64,000 bases of DNA from CAVZOY01 sp963777095 (GCA_963777095.1 CAVZOY010000006.1:1488001-1552000), one strand, 5' to 3'; shown: positions 41,468 to 49,530, counted from the stretch's first letter. Notes: generated by a model from the letters alone, not told the origin. Numbers and translations: made by a program.

Positions 41468-42418
41468 GTGATCTCCGCGGCGCAGGCGCTCGAGCCGCGG
41501 GTCTACCGCATCCCGCTGCGCACCCGGTTCCGCGGCATCGACGTCCGCGACGGCGTGCTCGTGCAGGGGCCCGCGGGGTGGGGCGAGTTCAGCCCGTTCT
41601 GGGACTACGACGCCGCCGAGAGCCGCCGCTGGTGGGCCGCCGCGGTGGAGGCGGCGTGCGACGGATGGCCGGAGCCGCGCCGCAACGCGGTGCCGGTCAA
41701 CGTGACCGTCCCGGCGGTGGACGCCGTCCGCGCCCACGCGATCGTGGCGGCGTCGGGCTGCCGCACGGCCAAGGTCAAGGTCGCCGAGCCCGGCCAGACG
41801 CCGGCCGACGACCGCGCGCGGGTCGAGGCGGTGCGCGACGCGCTCGGCGCGGACGGCGCGATCCGGGTGGACGCGAACGGCGCCTGGGACGTCGACACCG
41901 CGGCCACCCGGCTGCGCGAGCTCGACCGCGCCGTCGGCCTCGAGTACGCCGAGCAGCCCTGCCCGTCGCTCGACGACCTGGCCGCGCTGCGCCGCCGCGT
42001 GGACGTGCGGATCGCCGTCGACGAGGGGATCCGCCGCTCGGCCGACCCCCGGCGGGTCGACCTGCGGGAGGCCGCGGACGTCGTCGTCCTCAAGGTGCAG
42101 CCGCTCGGCGGCGTCCGGGCGGCGCTGGAGGTGGCCGAGGCGCACGGACTGCCCTGCGTGGTGTCGTCGGCGCTGGAGAGCTCGGTCGGCATCGCCGCCG
42201 GGGTCGCGCTCGCCGCCGCGCTGCCGGAGCTGCCCTTCGCCTGCGGGCTGGCCACCGTCGCCCTGTTCACCGACGACGTCACCTCCGCACCGCTGCTCCC
42301 CGTGGACGGCGCGCTGCCGGTGCGCCGGCCCGATCCGGACCGGCTCGACGCCGTGGCCGCCGACCCGGGGACCACCGCCCGGTGGGTGGCGCGGCTGGAC
42401 GAGGTGCGGACGGCGTGA
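41468..42418 (+). CDS. menC: o-Succinylbenzoate synthase
   Basis: 316 residues, enolase superfamily. 'KVKVAEPGQ' holds the KxK catalytic lysine, 'IRVDANGAWD' and 'LEYAEQPC' the metal acids, 'IAVDEGIRR' the third acid and 'VVLKVQPLGG' the second lysine. Dehydrates SHCHC to OSB. GTG 41468, with a weak TACGTC box upstream, divergent from menE. The stop overlaps menD by 4 nt. Confidence 0.94.
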   Translation: MISAAQALEPRVYRIPLRTRFRGIDVRDGVLVQGPAGWGEFSPFWDYDAAESRRWWAAAVEAACDGWPEPRRNAVPVNVTVPAVDAVRAHAIVAASGCRTAKVKVAEPGQTPADDRARVEAVRDALGADGAIRVDANGAWDVDTAATRLRELDRAVGLEYAEQPCPSLDDLAALRRRVDVRIAVDEGIRRSADPRRVDLREAADVVVLKVQPLGGVRAALEVAEAHGLPCVVSSALESSVGIAAGVALAAALPELPFACGLATVALFTDDVTSAPLLPVDGALPVRRPDPDRLDAVAADPGTTARWVARLDEVRTA

Positions 42419-44114
42419 ACCCGGCTCCCGCGTTCGGTCGCGTGCTCGTCGACGAGCTGGTGCGCGGCGGCGTCACCGACGTCGTCCTGTGCCCCGGCTC
42501 CCGCTCGGCGCCGCTGGCGGTCGCCCTGGCCGCGGCCGAACGGGACGGCCTCCTCACGCTGCACGTGCGCATCGACGAGCGCACCGCCGGCTTCCTGGCG
42601 CTCGGGCCTGGCCAAGCGGTCGGGAACGCCGGTGCCCGTCGTCACGACGTCCGGCACGGCCGCCGCCCACCTGCACGCCGCCGTCCTCGAGGCCGAAGCC
42701 AACGGGATCCCGCTGCTCGCGCTCACCGCCGACCGGCCTCCGGAGCTGCGGTCGACCGGCGCCAACCAGACGATCGAGCAGGCCGGCCTCTACGGCGGGG
42801 CGGTGCGCTGGGCCGTGGACGTCGGGGTGCCGGAGGCCGGGCGCGACGAGGCGCAGAACCGGTACTGGCGCTCGCTGGTGTCGCGGGCGCTGGCCGTCGC
42901 ACGCGGCGTCCTGTCCGGCGACCCGGGCCCGGTGCACCTGAACCTGGCGCTGCGCGAACCGCTGCTGCCGGACGACGGCGCCGGTCCGCTCGAGGGGCCG
43001 TGGGCCGGGCGGGCCGGGGGGCACGCCCTGGACGACGGTCCCGCCGACGCCGCCGCCGGCCAGGACCGCGGACGACGGACCCAGTCGCACCCTGCTCGTG
43101 GTGGGCGACTGCCCGCCGGCCCTCGGCCGCGCCGCTGCCGAACTGGCCGACGCCTGCCACTGGCCGGTGGTCGCCGAGCCGTCGAGCGGCTCGTGGGGCG
43201 CGGACGGCGTCCTGCGCGCCGGCGCGCTGCTGCTCGGGGCCGGGCACTGGCTCGAGAGCCACCGGCCCGACCGTGCGCTGGTCGTCGGCCGGCCCACGCT
43301 GTCCCGGCCGGTCAACGCCCTGCTCGCCGATCCGGCCGTGCGCGTCGAGGCCGTCGCGGCCGCCCCGCGCTGGGGCGACGCGGCCCGGAGCGCGGGCCGG
43401 GTGTCCCTCACCCTGCCCGCCCCGGGCGGCGTGCTCGCCGAGGGCTGGCGGCCCGCCTGGACCTCCGCCGCGGCGCGGGCCGGCGCGGCCCTCGACGCCC
43501 TGCTCGACGGGCCGGACGGCCTCACCGGCGCCCGACTCGCCCGCGACGTCGTCGCCGCGCTGCCCGCAGGCGCCCTGCTCGTGCTGGGCTCGTCCACCCC
43601 CGTGCGCGACGTGGACCGGCTGGCGGTGCCGCGCGGCGACCTCACCGTGCTCGCCAACCGGGGCGTCGCGGGCATCGACGGCACCGTGTCCACCGCCGTG
43701 GGCGCGGCGCTGGCCCACGCGCGGGCCGGAGGCGGCCGGGCCTTCGCCCTGCTCGGCGACCTCACGCTGCTGCACGACCTTTCCGGCCTGCTGATCGGGG
43801 AGGGCGAGCCGGTTCCCGACCTGACGCTCGTCGTGCCGGACAACGACGGCGGCGGGATCTTCGCCCAGCTCGAGCCGGGGGACGAGCGCCACGCAGCCGA
43901 CTTCCGGCGGGTCTTCGGGACCCCGCACGGTCGGGACCTGGTCGCGGTCGCCCGGTCCCTGGGCTGGGCGGCCACCGCGGTGAGCGCACCCGCGGAGCTC
44001 GGGCCGGCGCTGGCCGCCGGCGGCCCCCGGGTCGTCGTCGTCCGCACCGACCAGCGGGCCGAGGCCGACCTGGCCGCGCGGCTGCGCGCCGCCGTGACCG
44101 ACGCCCTGCGCTGA
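42415..44114 (+). CDS. menD: SEPHCHC synthase MenD (two frameshifts in the record)
   Basis: ThDP enzyme joining isochorismate and 2-oxoglutarate. N-terminal 'VLCPGSRSAPLAVAL' and 'HVRIDERTAGFLALG'; 'TSGTAAAHLHAAVLEA' and 'LTADRPPELRSTGANQTI' follow in a second frame, and 'ALLGDLTLLHDLSGLL...VVPDNDGGGIF' (Mg-ThDP motif) in a third. Extra G residues at 42604-42606 (GGG) and in the G6 run 43016-43021 explain both breaks. Corrected length 565 residues. GTG start overlapping menC. Confidence 0.92.
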
Positions 44115-44129
44115 CGGGTCTCCCGCTTC

Positions 44130-44173
44130 TTGCGGTTCTCTTGCGGTTCTCGTGCGGGCGCCCTGCGGTAGGG
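44130..44173 (+). repeat. Four 11-nt-phased xTGCGG direct repeats
   Basis: Units start at 44130, 44141, 44152 and 44163: TTGCGGTTCTC, TTGCGGTTCTC, GTGCGGGCGCC, CTGCGGTAGGG. TGCGG is at the same place in each unit, so all four face one side of the helix, as in operators of OmpR-type response regulators. They lie just after menD and before the leader of the secreted protein. Confidence 0.6.
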
Positions 44174-44270
44174 GCCGCATCGTCGTCCCTGTCAGCGGCT
44201 CCGCCTCTGACAACGTCCCGGCCGTCGGCAGTGCCGCTCCCTTGGCGCCGCCGGCCGGGTCCCGGGGCCA

Positions 44271-44304
44271 CTCCGTGCCGGGCTGGGGGAAGCCCGGCAC
44301 GGAG
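44271..44304 (+). terminator. Strong hairpin: menD terminator or leader element
   Basis: CTCCGTGCCGGGCT (44271-44284), GGGGGA loop, AGCCCGGCACGGAG (44291-44304): a perfect 14-bp stem. It is 156 nt after menD and 56 nt before the next ATG, so it could end the menD transcript or act in the leader of the secreted-protein gene. Confidence 0.6.
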
Positions 44305-44313
44305 CGGCCCGAA

Positions 44314-44351
44314 CCTTGCCGGTTCCGATCCGCGGAACCGGCCGGTCAAGG
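44314..44351 (+). promoter_or_regulatory. Leader hairpin covering the ribosome binding site
   Basis: CCGGTTCC (44319-44326) pairs with GGAACCGG (44334-44341) around a 7-nt loop; CCTTG (44314-44318) can also pair with CAAGG (44347-44351), which is the start of the AAGGAGAG ribosome binding site. Confidence 0.4.
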
Positions 44352-44360
44352 AGAGACGAC

Positions 44361-44612
44361 ATGAGCCGCACCTCGTTCACCATCGCCCTGACGGGCGCCC
44401 TCGCCTTCGGCGCAGTGGCCCTCGCCCCGGCCGCCTCGGCGGCCGACGTCGACGGCAGCTACCAGATCATCGAGCGGACGAACGGCAACGGCCCGGACGC
44501 CTTCCTGCTCGACGACACCGGCCGCACGCCGATCTTCTTCTGCGACGAGGACAAGCTGAACCAGCGGCAGAACATCTGCCAGTCCGACCCGGAGGCCGGC
44601 GGCCGCTTCTGA
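44361..44612 (+). CDS. Small secreted protein with two cysteines
   Basis: 83 residues. A Sec signal peptide (MSRTSFTIALTGALAFGAVA, cleaved after about ALAPAASA, residue 27) leaves a 56-residue mature protein with 'SYQIIERTNGNGPDAFLLDD', 'IFFCDEDKLNQRQNICQSD'. The two cysteines could form a disulfide. I recognise no family. AAGGAGAG is 6-7 nt before the ATG. The gene has its own elaborate upstream region (phased repeats and two hairpins). Confidence 0.75.
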   Translation: MSRTSFTIALTGALAFGAVALAPAASAADVDGSYQIIERTNGNGPDAFLLDDTGRTPIFFCDEDKLNQRQNICQSDPEAGGRF

Positions 44613-44677
44613 CACTCACGGCACCGACGCCTCTCCTCCCGGCCGCCCCTCGAGGACCCCGCCCCTGACCCGGCGGA

Positions 44678-45945
44678 TCAGCCCTCGAGGGCGGCCCGGA
44701 AGGCGGCGAACTTCGCCTGGGTCTCGGCCAGCTCGGCAGCCGGGTCGCTGCCGGCCACGATGCCGCACCCCGCGAAGAGCCGGGCCGACGTCGGGCCGGT
44801 GAGCTCGGCGCACCGCAGCGCGAGGCCGAACTCCCCGTCGCCGCGGGCATCCAGCCAGCCCACCGGGCCGGCGTAGCGCCCCCGGTCCATGTCCTCGAGC
44901 TCGGCGATGAGGGCGCCGGCGCGGTCGGTCGGCGTGCCGCACACCGCGGCCGTCGGGTGCACCGCCCCGATCAGGTCGAGCAGGCCCGCCGCAGCGGCGG
45001 GCCCACGGCGGCGCTGGTTGCCGCGCACGTCCGTGGCCAGGTGCCGCACGTTGGCCAGTGTCAGCAGCTCGGGGTCCGACGGGACGTCGAGATCGGAGCA
45101 GAACGGCAGCAGGGCGTCCACCAGCGACCGGACGGCGAGCGCGTGCTCGGCGCGGTCCTTGGCCGAGGTGAGCAGCGCGTCGGCGAGCCGGGCGTCGTCG
45201 GCACCCGCACCCCGCGGTGCCGTCCCGGCCAGCACGCGCGCCGACAGCCGGGAGCCGGTCCGTCGCAGCAGCAGCTCCGGTGTGGCCCCGAGCAGGCCGT
45301 CGACCGCGAAGGTCCAGCAGTCCGGGAAGCGCGCCACCAGCCGGCCGAGCAACCGGCGGGGGTCCAGCGGCACGTCGGCCGCCACCAGCAGGTCGCGGGC
45401 CAGCACCACCTTGGCGAGGTCGCCGTCCTCGATGCGGCGCACCGCGTCGGCCACGGCCGCGCACCAGCTCGCCGGGTCCAGCGCGCCGTCGGCGTAGCGC
45501 AGCTGGGGAGCGTCCTCACCCAGGTCGCCGCGCGGCCGGAGCACCTCGCGCAGGTCCTGCTCGGCGTCCGCGGTCACCCACGTCCGCCCGGCCCGCCGCC
45601 CGACCACGACCTCGGGGACGACGAACACCGACGTCCCGACCGCGGGGTCGAAGGCGATGCTCGCGAACACGACCGGCCCGCTGCCCGGGACGGCCGAGCG
45701 CGGTCGCCGCCGTCCAGGCCCGTGCGGACGTCGTCCCACCAGGCGGCCGCCTCGGCCAGCGCCGAGGGCCCGCTGACCTCGAGCCGGGCCAGCTCGCCCC
45801 AGCCGACCAGCCCCTCGCCGCGGCGCAGCCACGACAGCGCGCCGTCCGCGGGCAGCAGGGCGCCGAGGTCGCCGCGGTACGCGACCTCGGTGGTGTGCAG
45901 GGTCGGCGCGGCGACGTCCGTCGAGTCGAGGGCCGCCGCGGTCAC
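44678..45945 (-). CDS. menF: Isochorismate synthase (one frameshift in the record)
   Basis: Chorismate-utilising enzyme converting chorismate to isochorismate. The C-terminal domain has 'KVVLARDLLV', 'LLGATPELLLRR', 'LAGTAPRG', 'VRHLATDVRGN', 'AVHPTAAVCGTPTDRAGALI' and 'CAELTGPTSARLFAGCGIVAGSDPAAELAET'. The N-terminal 75 or so residues (from GTG 45945) are in another frame: GAGCGCGG at 45697-45704 has two extra bases. Corrected length 421 residues. Leaderless promoter; divergent from menG. Confidence 0.92.
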
Positions 45946-45957
45946 GCCCCCAGCGTA
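45945..45957 (-). promoter_or_regulatory. Leaderless promoter of menF
   Basis: TACGCT on the minus strand (plus 45952-45957), 6 nt, then GTG 45945. Confidence 0.55.
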
Positions 45958-46012
45958 GGAGCCGGGTCGGGGAGCGGCTGCGCGACGATGATCACGTCGG
46001 CGCGGCGCTGTG

Positions 46013-46026
46013 TAGCGTCGTCGCCG
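46013..46026 (+). promoter_or_regulatory. Leaderless promoter of menG
   Basis: TAGCGT (46013-46018), 7 nt, then GTG 46026. Confidence 0.55.
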
Positions 46027-46767
46027 TGGCCGACCGTCCTCCGCGTCCTCCCGCCGACGGCACCGGGCGGCCTGCGCGCCGGTCTGGACAAGCGCCCGGC
46101 CGACGTCGCGGCCATGTTCGACGGGGTCGCGAAGCGCTACGACCTGACCAACACGGTGCTCTCCGGCGGCCGCGACGCCGCCTGGCGCCGGGCCACCCGC
46201 GAGGCGCTGGGCGCCCGGCCGGGGCAGACGGTGCTCGACGTCGCCGCGGGGACGGCGGTGTCCACCGTCGAGCTCGCCGCCGGCGGCGTCTCCGCGATCG
46301 CCTGCGACTTCTCCCAGGGGATGCTGCGCGCCGGTGCGTCCCGCGACGTACCCAAGATCGCCGGCGACGCGATGGCGCTGCCGCTGGCCGACGAGAGCGT
46401 CGACGGCGTCGTCATCTCCTTCGGTCTGCGCAACGTGGCCGACCCGGACGCCGCGCTGCGCGAGTTCCTGCGCGTGACCCGCCCCGGCGGGCGGCTGGTC
46501 GTGTGCGAGTTCTCGAGCCCGACCTGGGCACCGTTCCGCACCGTCTACACCGAGTACCTGATGAAGGCGCTGCCGCGGATCGCCCGGGCGGTGTCGAGCA
46601 ACCCCGACGCGTACGTCTACCTCGCCGAGTCGATCCGGGCCTGGCCGGACCAGCCGGCGATGGCGGCGCGGCTGCAGGCGGCCGGATGGGCCGACGTCGG
46701 CTGGCGGAACCTCACCGGCGGCGTCGTCGCCCTGCACCGCGGCATCAAGCCGTCATCGCCGCGATGA
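46026..46767 (+). CDS. menG: Demethylmenaquinone methyltransferase (one frameshift in the record)
   Basis: UbiE/MenG class I methyltransferase, last step of menaquinone synthesis. 'VAAMFDGVAKRYDLTNTVLSGG' is the family N-terminus, 'VLDVAAGTAVSTVELA' binds SAM, and 'ISFGLRNVADPDAALREFLRVTRPGGRLVVCEFS' is the UbiE signature. The first 14 or so codons from GTG 46026 are out of frame with the rest because GGG at 46065-46067 has one extra G. Corrected length 246 residues. Confidence 0.93.
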
Positions 46768-46786
46768 CGGGGCTCGTGCGCGGGTT

Positions 46787-46799
46787 TAGCGTCTGCGCA
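46787..46799 (+). promoter_or_regulatory. Leaderless promoter of the proline-rich microprotein
   Basis: TAGCGT (46787-46792), 6 nt, then ATG 46799. The box is identical to those of murB and menG. Confidence 0.5.
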
Positions 46800-46939
46800 T
46801 GACGACGCCACCTCCATCGCCGCAGCCACCGTCGCCGTCGCCCTCGCCGACCGATCCCGGGCCGCTCCCCGACCCGTTGCCCTCGCCCGTGCCGGGGCCG
46901 GAGCCGGATCCGGACGTCCCCCACCCCTTCCCCGTCTGA
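46799..46939 (+). CDS. Proline-rich microprotein (46 residues)
   Basis: Forty-six residues, of which about 22 are Pro, mostly in 'PPPSPQPPSPSPSPTDPGPL' and 'PSPVPGPEPDPD' style runs with Ser and Asp; it ends 'PHPFPV'. No helix or signal peptide. Such a chain would adopt polyproline II. Support comes from the leaderless TAGCGT promoter at the correct distance and the clean stop 9 nt before the phosphoribosyltransferase start. No homologue is recognised. Confidence 0.5.
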   Translation: MTTPPPSPQPPSPSPSPTDPGPLPDPLPSPVPGPEPDPDVPHPFPV

Positions 46940-46947
46940 GACGTCCC

Positions 46948-47604
46948 GTGGGCAGGCGCTTCGCCGACCGGCGGGACGCCGGCCGGGCGCTGGCCGCAGC
47001 ACCTCCGCGACGACGTCGCGCTGCGCGACCCCGTGGTGCTCGGCCTGCCGCGCGGGGGAGTGGTCGTCGCCGCCGAGGTCGCCGCCGCCCTGGGTGCAGC
47101 CGCTCGACGTCGTGCTCGTCCGCAAGCTGGGGCTGCCCGAACAGCCCGAGCTCGCGATGGGCGCGATCGCGGCCGCGGGCGACGCGGTCGAGACGGTCCG
47201 CACCGTCGTCGCCGCGCGCGCGGGCGAGGCCGCCTTCGAAGCCGTCCGCGAGCGGGAGCTCGCCGAGCTCGGGCGGCGGCAGCGCATCTACCGGGCGGGA
47301 CACGAGCCGGTGCCGCTTGACCGGCCGCGCCGTCGTCCTCGTGGACGACGGCCTGGCCACCGGCGCCACGATGCGGGCGGCCGTCGCCGCCGTCCGCCGG
47401 CAGGACCCCGCCTCGCTCACCGTGGCGGTGCCCGTGGGCTCCCCGCGCGTCTGCGGCGAGCTGCAGCCCGAGGTCGACCGCGTCGTCTGCCTCGAGGCAC
47501 CGGGCTTCTTCCGTGCGGTCGGCCAGGCCTACCGCGACTTCTCCGCGACCGAGGACGCCGAGGTCGTCGCGGCGCTCGAGAGCGCCCGCGCCCGCACCCG
47601 GTAG
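46948..47604 (+). CDS. Phosphoribosyltransferase family protein (three frameshifts in the record)
   Basis: After removing three extra bases (G 46996; one of GGG 47092-47094; one T of 47317-47318) a 217-residue protein results: 'RRFADRRDAGRALA', 'VVLGLPRGGVVVAAEVA', 'LDVVLVRKLGLPEQPELAMGAI', and the PRPP loop 'VVLVDDGLATGATMRAAV'. This is the standalone PRTase type often found alone or fused to a hydrolase in actinobacteria. Base and product unknown. GTG 46948. Confidence 0.85.
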   Translation: MGRRFADRRDAGRALAAAPPRRRRAARPRGARPAARGSGRRRRGRRRPGCSRSTSCSSASWGCPNSPSSRWARSRPRATRSRRSAPSSPRARARPPSKPSASGSSPSSGGGSASTGRDTSRCRLTGRAVVLVDDGLATGATMRAAVAAVRRQDPASLTVAVPVGSPRVCGELQPEVDRVVCLEAPGFFRAVGQAYRDFSATEDAEVVAALESARARTR

Positions 47605-47690
47605 CGCCCGTCCGCCCGCCGGGTGCGCGCGGGGCGGATCGTGACCGGATCGCGCCCGGGGTCGGGTGTTCCCTGGCTCACAGACGCGCC

Positions 47691-47735
47691 TAGACTCGGA
47701 ACGGCAGCGCTTGTGAAGCTTTTCACAAGCGCTGC
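47691..47735 (+). promoter_or_regulatory. Promoter and perfect Rex operator upstream of menJ-nuo
   Basis: TAGACT (47691-47696) is the -10 box; transcription should start near 47703. Directly after lies a 32-bp inverted repeat (47704-47735) with 14-bp perfect arms. Its core TTGTGAAGCTTTTCACAA (47711-47728) matches the Rex consensus TTGTGAA-N4-TTCACAA at every fixed position. Bound Rex would block the transcript's first bases. Confidence 0.8.
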
Positions 47736-47766
47736 GGGAACCAGGAGTTCGAGGGGGTGGAGCGCG

Positions 47767-49047
47767 GTGGGCACGTCATCGGCCGCTCCCTCCCGCAGCG
47801 CCGACGTCCTCGTCGTCGGCGCGGGTCCGGCGGGCTCCAGCGCCGCCTGGCACCTGGCCACGGCCGGTCTCGACGTCGCCGTCCTCGAGAAGGCGCGGTT
47901 TCCCCGCGAGAAGGTCTGCGGCGACGGGCTGACCCCGCGCGGGGTGAAGGCGCTCGCCGACCTGGGCGTCGACGTCTCGCCCGCCGCCGGCTGGGTGCGG
48001 CACAAGGGCCTGCGCGTGTTCGGGGGTGGCCAGGTCGTCGAGGTCGACTGGCCGCGGCTGGCGTCCTGGCCCGACCACGGGCTGATCCGTGCCCGACGCG
48101 ACCTGGACCCGATGCTCGCCGCGCACGCCGAGCGCGCCGGCGCACGCGTGCACACCGAGGTCGCCGTGACCGATCCCCTGCTCGACGACGCCGGCCGGGT
48201 CGTGGGCGTGCACGCCCAGGAAGGCCCCGACAGGGAGCCCACCACCTGGCGCGCGCGGCTCGTTATCAGCGCCGAGGGGCTGTCCGGTCGGCTGGCCAAG
48301 GCGCTCGGCCTGGTCCGCCGCGAGGACCGCCCGCTGGGCGTCGCCGTCCGACGGTACGTGCGGACGCCGCGCACGCACGACGAGTACCTCGACATCTCCT
48401 TCGACCTCACCGCCGACGGCCCCAGCGCCGATTCCATGCCCGGCTACGGGTGGTCCTTCGGCATGGGCGACGGGACGGCGAACGTCGGTTTCGGCCTGCT
48501 CGACAATCGCCGCGCGGGCGGCGCCGACCCGCGCACCGTGCTGCGGCGCTGGGTGGCCACCCTGCCGCCGGAGTGGCAGCTCGGCGAGGAGCACGCCGTC
48601 ACCCCGCTGCGGGGCGCGGGCCTGCCCATGGCGCTGCACCGCGGGCCCGCCTACACCCGCGGCCTGCTGCTGGCCGGCGACGCCGCCGGGATGGTCAACC
48701 CGTTCAACGGCGAGGGCATCAGCTACGCGATGGAGACCGGCCGCATGGCGGCCGAGACCGCCGCGGCGGCGCTGCAGGCACCGGCCGGCCTGGCCCGCGA
48801 GCGCGTGCTGCGCCGTTACCCCGAGCGGCTGCGCGCCGAGTACGGCCGCCACCACCGCCTCGGCCTCGGCTTCCTCGCCCTCCTCGACCGACCGGCGCTG
48901 GTCCGGTTCGCGACCGCGCACGGCCTGAAGCGGCCCGCACTCGTGGCCGCGGCGCTGCGGCTGATGGGCAATCTGACCGACGGACGGGACGGCGACGGCG
49001 TGGACCGCTTCGTCGCCGCGCTCACCCGACTGACTCCGGCGGTCTGA
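47767..49047 (+). CDS. Geranylgeranyl reductase family FAD enzyme, probably menaquinone reductase MenJ
   Basis: 426 residues. 'DVLVVGAGPAGSSAAWHLA' binds FAD, 'FPREKVCGDGLTPRGVKAL' is the geranylgeranyl-reductase signature, and 'LLAGDAAGMVNPFNGEGISYAMETGRMAA' the second FAD motif. The M. tuberculosis gene in this position (Rv0561c) is MenJ, which saturates one isoprene of menaquinone. GTG 47767 with GGAG about 5 nt upstream. It lies between the Rex operator and nuoA, so it is likely first in the nuo transcript. Confidence 0.88.
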   Translation: MGTSSAAPSRSADVLVVGAGPAGSSAAWHLATAGLDVAVLEKARFPREKVCGDGLTPRGVKALADLGVDVSPAAGWVRHKGLRVFGGGQVVEVDWPRLASWPDHGLIRARRDLDPMLAAHAERAGARVHTEVAVTDPLLDDAGRVVGVHAQEGPDREPTTWRARLVISAEGLSGRLAKALGLVRREDRPLGVAVRRYVRTPRTHDEYLDISFDLTADGPSADSMPGYGWSFGMGDGTANVGFGLLDNRRAGGADPRTVLRRWVATLPPEWQLGEEHAVTPLRGAGLPMALHRGPAYTRGLLLAGDAAGMVNPFNGEGISYAMETGRMAAETAAAALQAPAGLARERVLRRYPERLRAEYGRHHRLGLGFLALLDRPALVRFATAHGLKRPALVAAALRLMGNLTDGRDGDGVDRFVAALTRLTPAV

Positions 49048-49141
49048 TCGATGACGACCGTGCGCTACATCACAGTCCGGAAACATGTCGACACGCTCCG
49101 TGCACTGCCGTGCGCTGCCGGGGCCGGAATCGGCCTGAACG

Positions 49142-49155
49142 TAGGGTGCCGCTGA
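49142..49155 (+). promoter_or_regulatory. Possible leaderless promoter of nuoA
   Basis: TAGGGT (49142-49147), 7 nt, then ATG 49155. It would give the nuo genes a second start point 1.45 kb after the Rex-controlled one. Confidence 0.4.
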
Positions 49156-49517
49156 TGCTCTCGACCTACGTCCCCATCCTGGGGCTGTTCGCCCTGGCCG
49201 CCGCCTTCGCGGTGTTCTCGGTGGCCGCCGCACCGTTCATCGGGCCGCGCCGCTACAACCGGGCCAAGCTGCAGGCCTACGAGTGCGGGATCGAGCCGGT
49301 CGACCAGCCGCTCACCGGCGGTCGCTTCCCGGTCAAGTACTACCTGACCGCGATGCTCTTCATCATCTTCGACATCGAGATCATCTTCTTGTACCCGTGG
49401 GCCGTCGCGAACGACGCGCTGGGCCTGTTCGGGCTGGTCGAGATGGTCATCTTCATCGCCACGGTGTTCATCGCCTACGCCTACGTCTGGCGACGTGGCG
49501 GCCTGGACTGGGACTGA
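49155..49517 (+). CDS. nuoA: NADH-quinone oxidoreductase subunit A
   Basis: 120 residues, three helices. 'LQAYECGIEPVDQP' is the conserved loop with the cysteine, and 'FPVKYYLTAMLFIIFDIEIIFLYPWAV' the second helix with its acidic residues. Membrane arm, next to the quinone site. 107 nt after the menJ-like gene. Confidence 0.95.
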   Translation: MLSTYVPILGLFALAAAFAVFSVAAAPFIGPRRYNRAKLQAYECGIEPVDQPLTGGRFPVKYYLTAMLFIIFDIEIIFLYPWAVANDALGLFGLVEMVIFIATVFIAYAYVWRRGGLDWD

Positions 49518-49530
49518 GAGGAGGCGAGCG

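Noticed and set aside
39172..43794. A 1540-codon plus-strand frame
   Set aside because: Antisense or out-of-frame with menA, menE, menC and menD; Arg/Ala/Gly/Pro composition typical of shadow frames in GC-rich DNA.
49142..49155. A third Rex site upstream of nuoA
   Set aside because: No TTGTGAA/TTCACAA half-site is present between 49048 and 49154; only a -10-like box.
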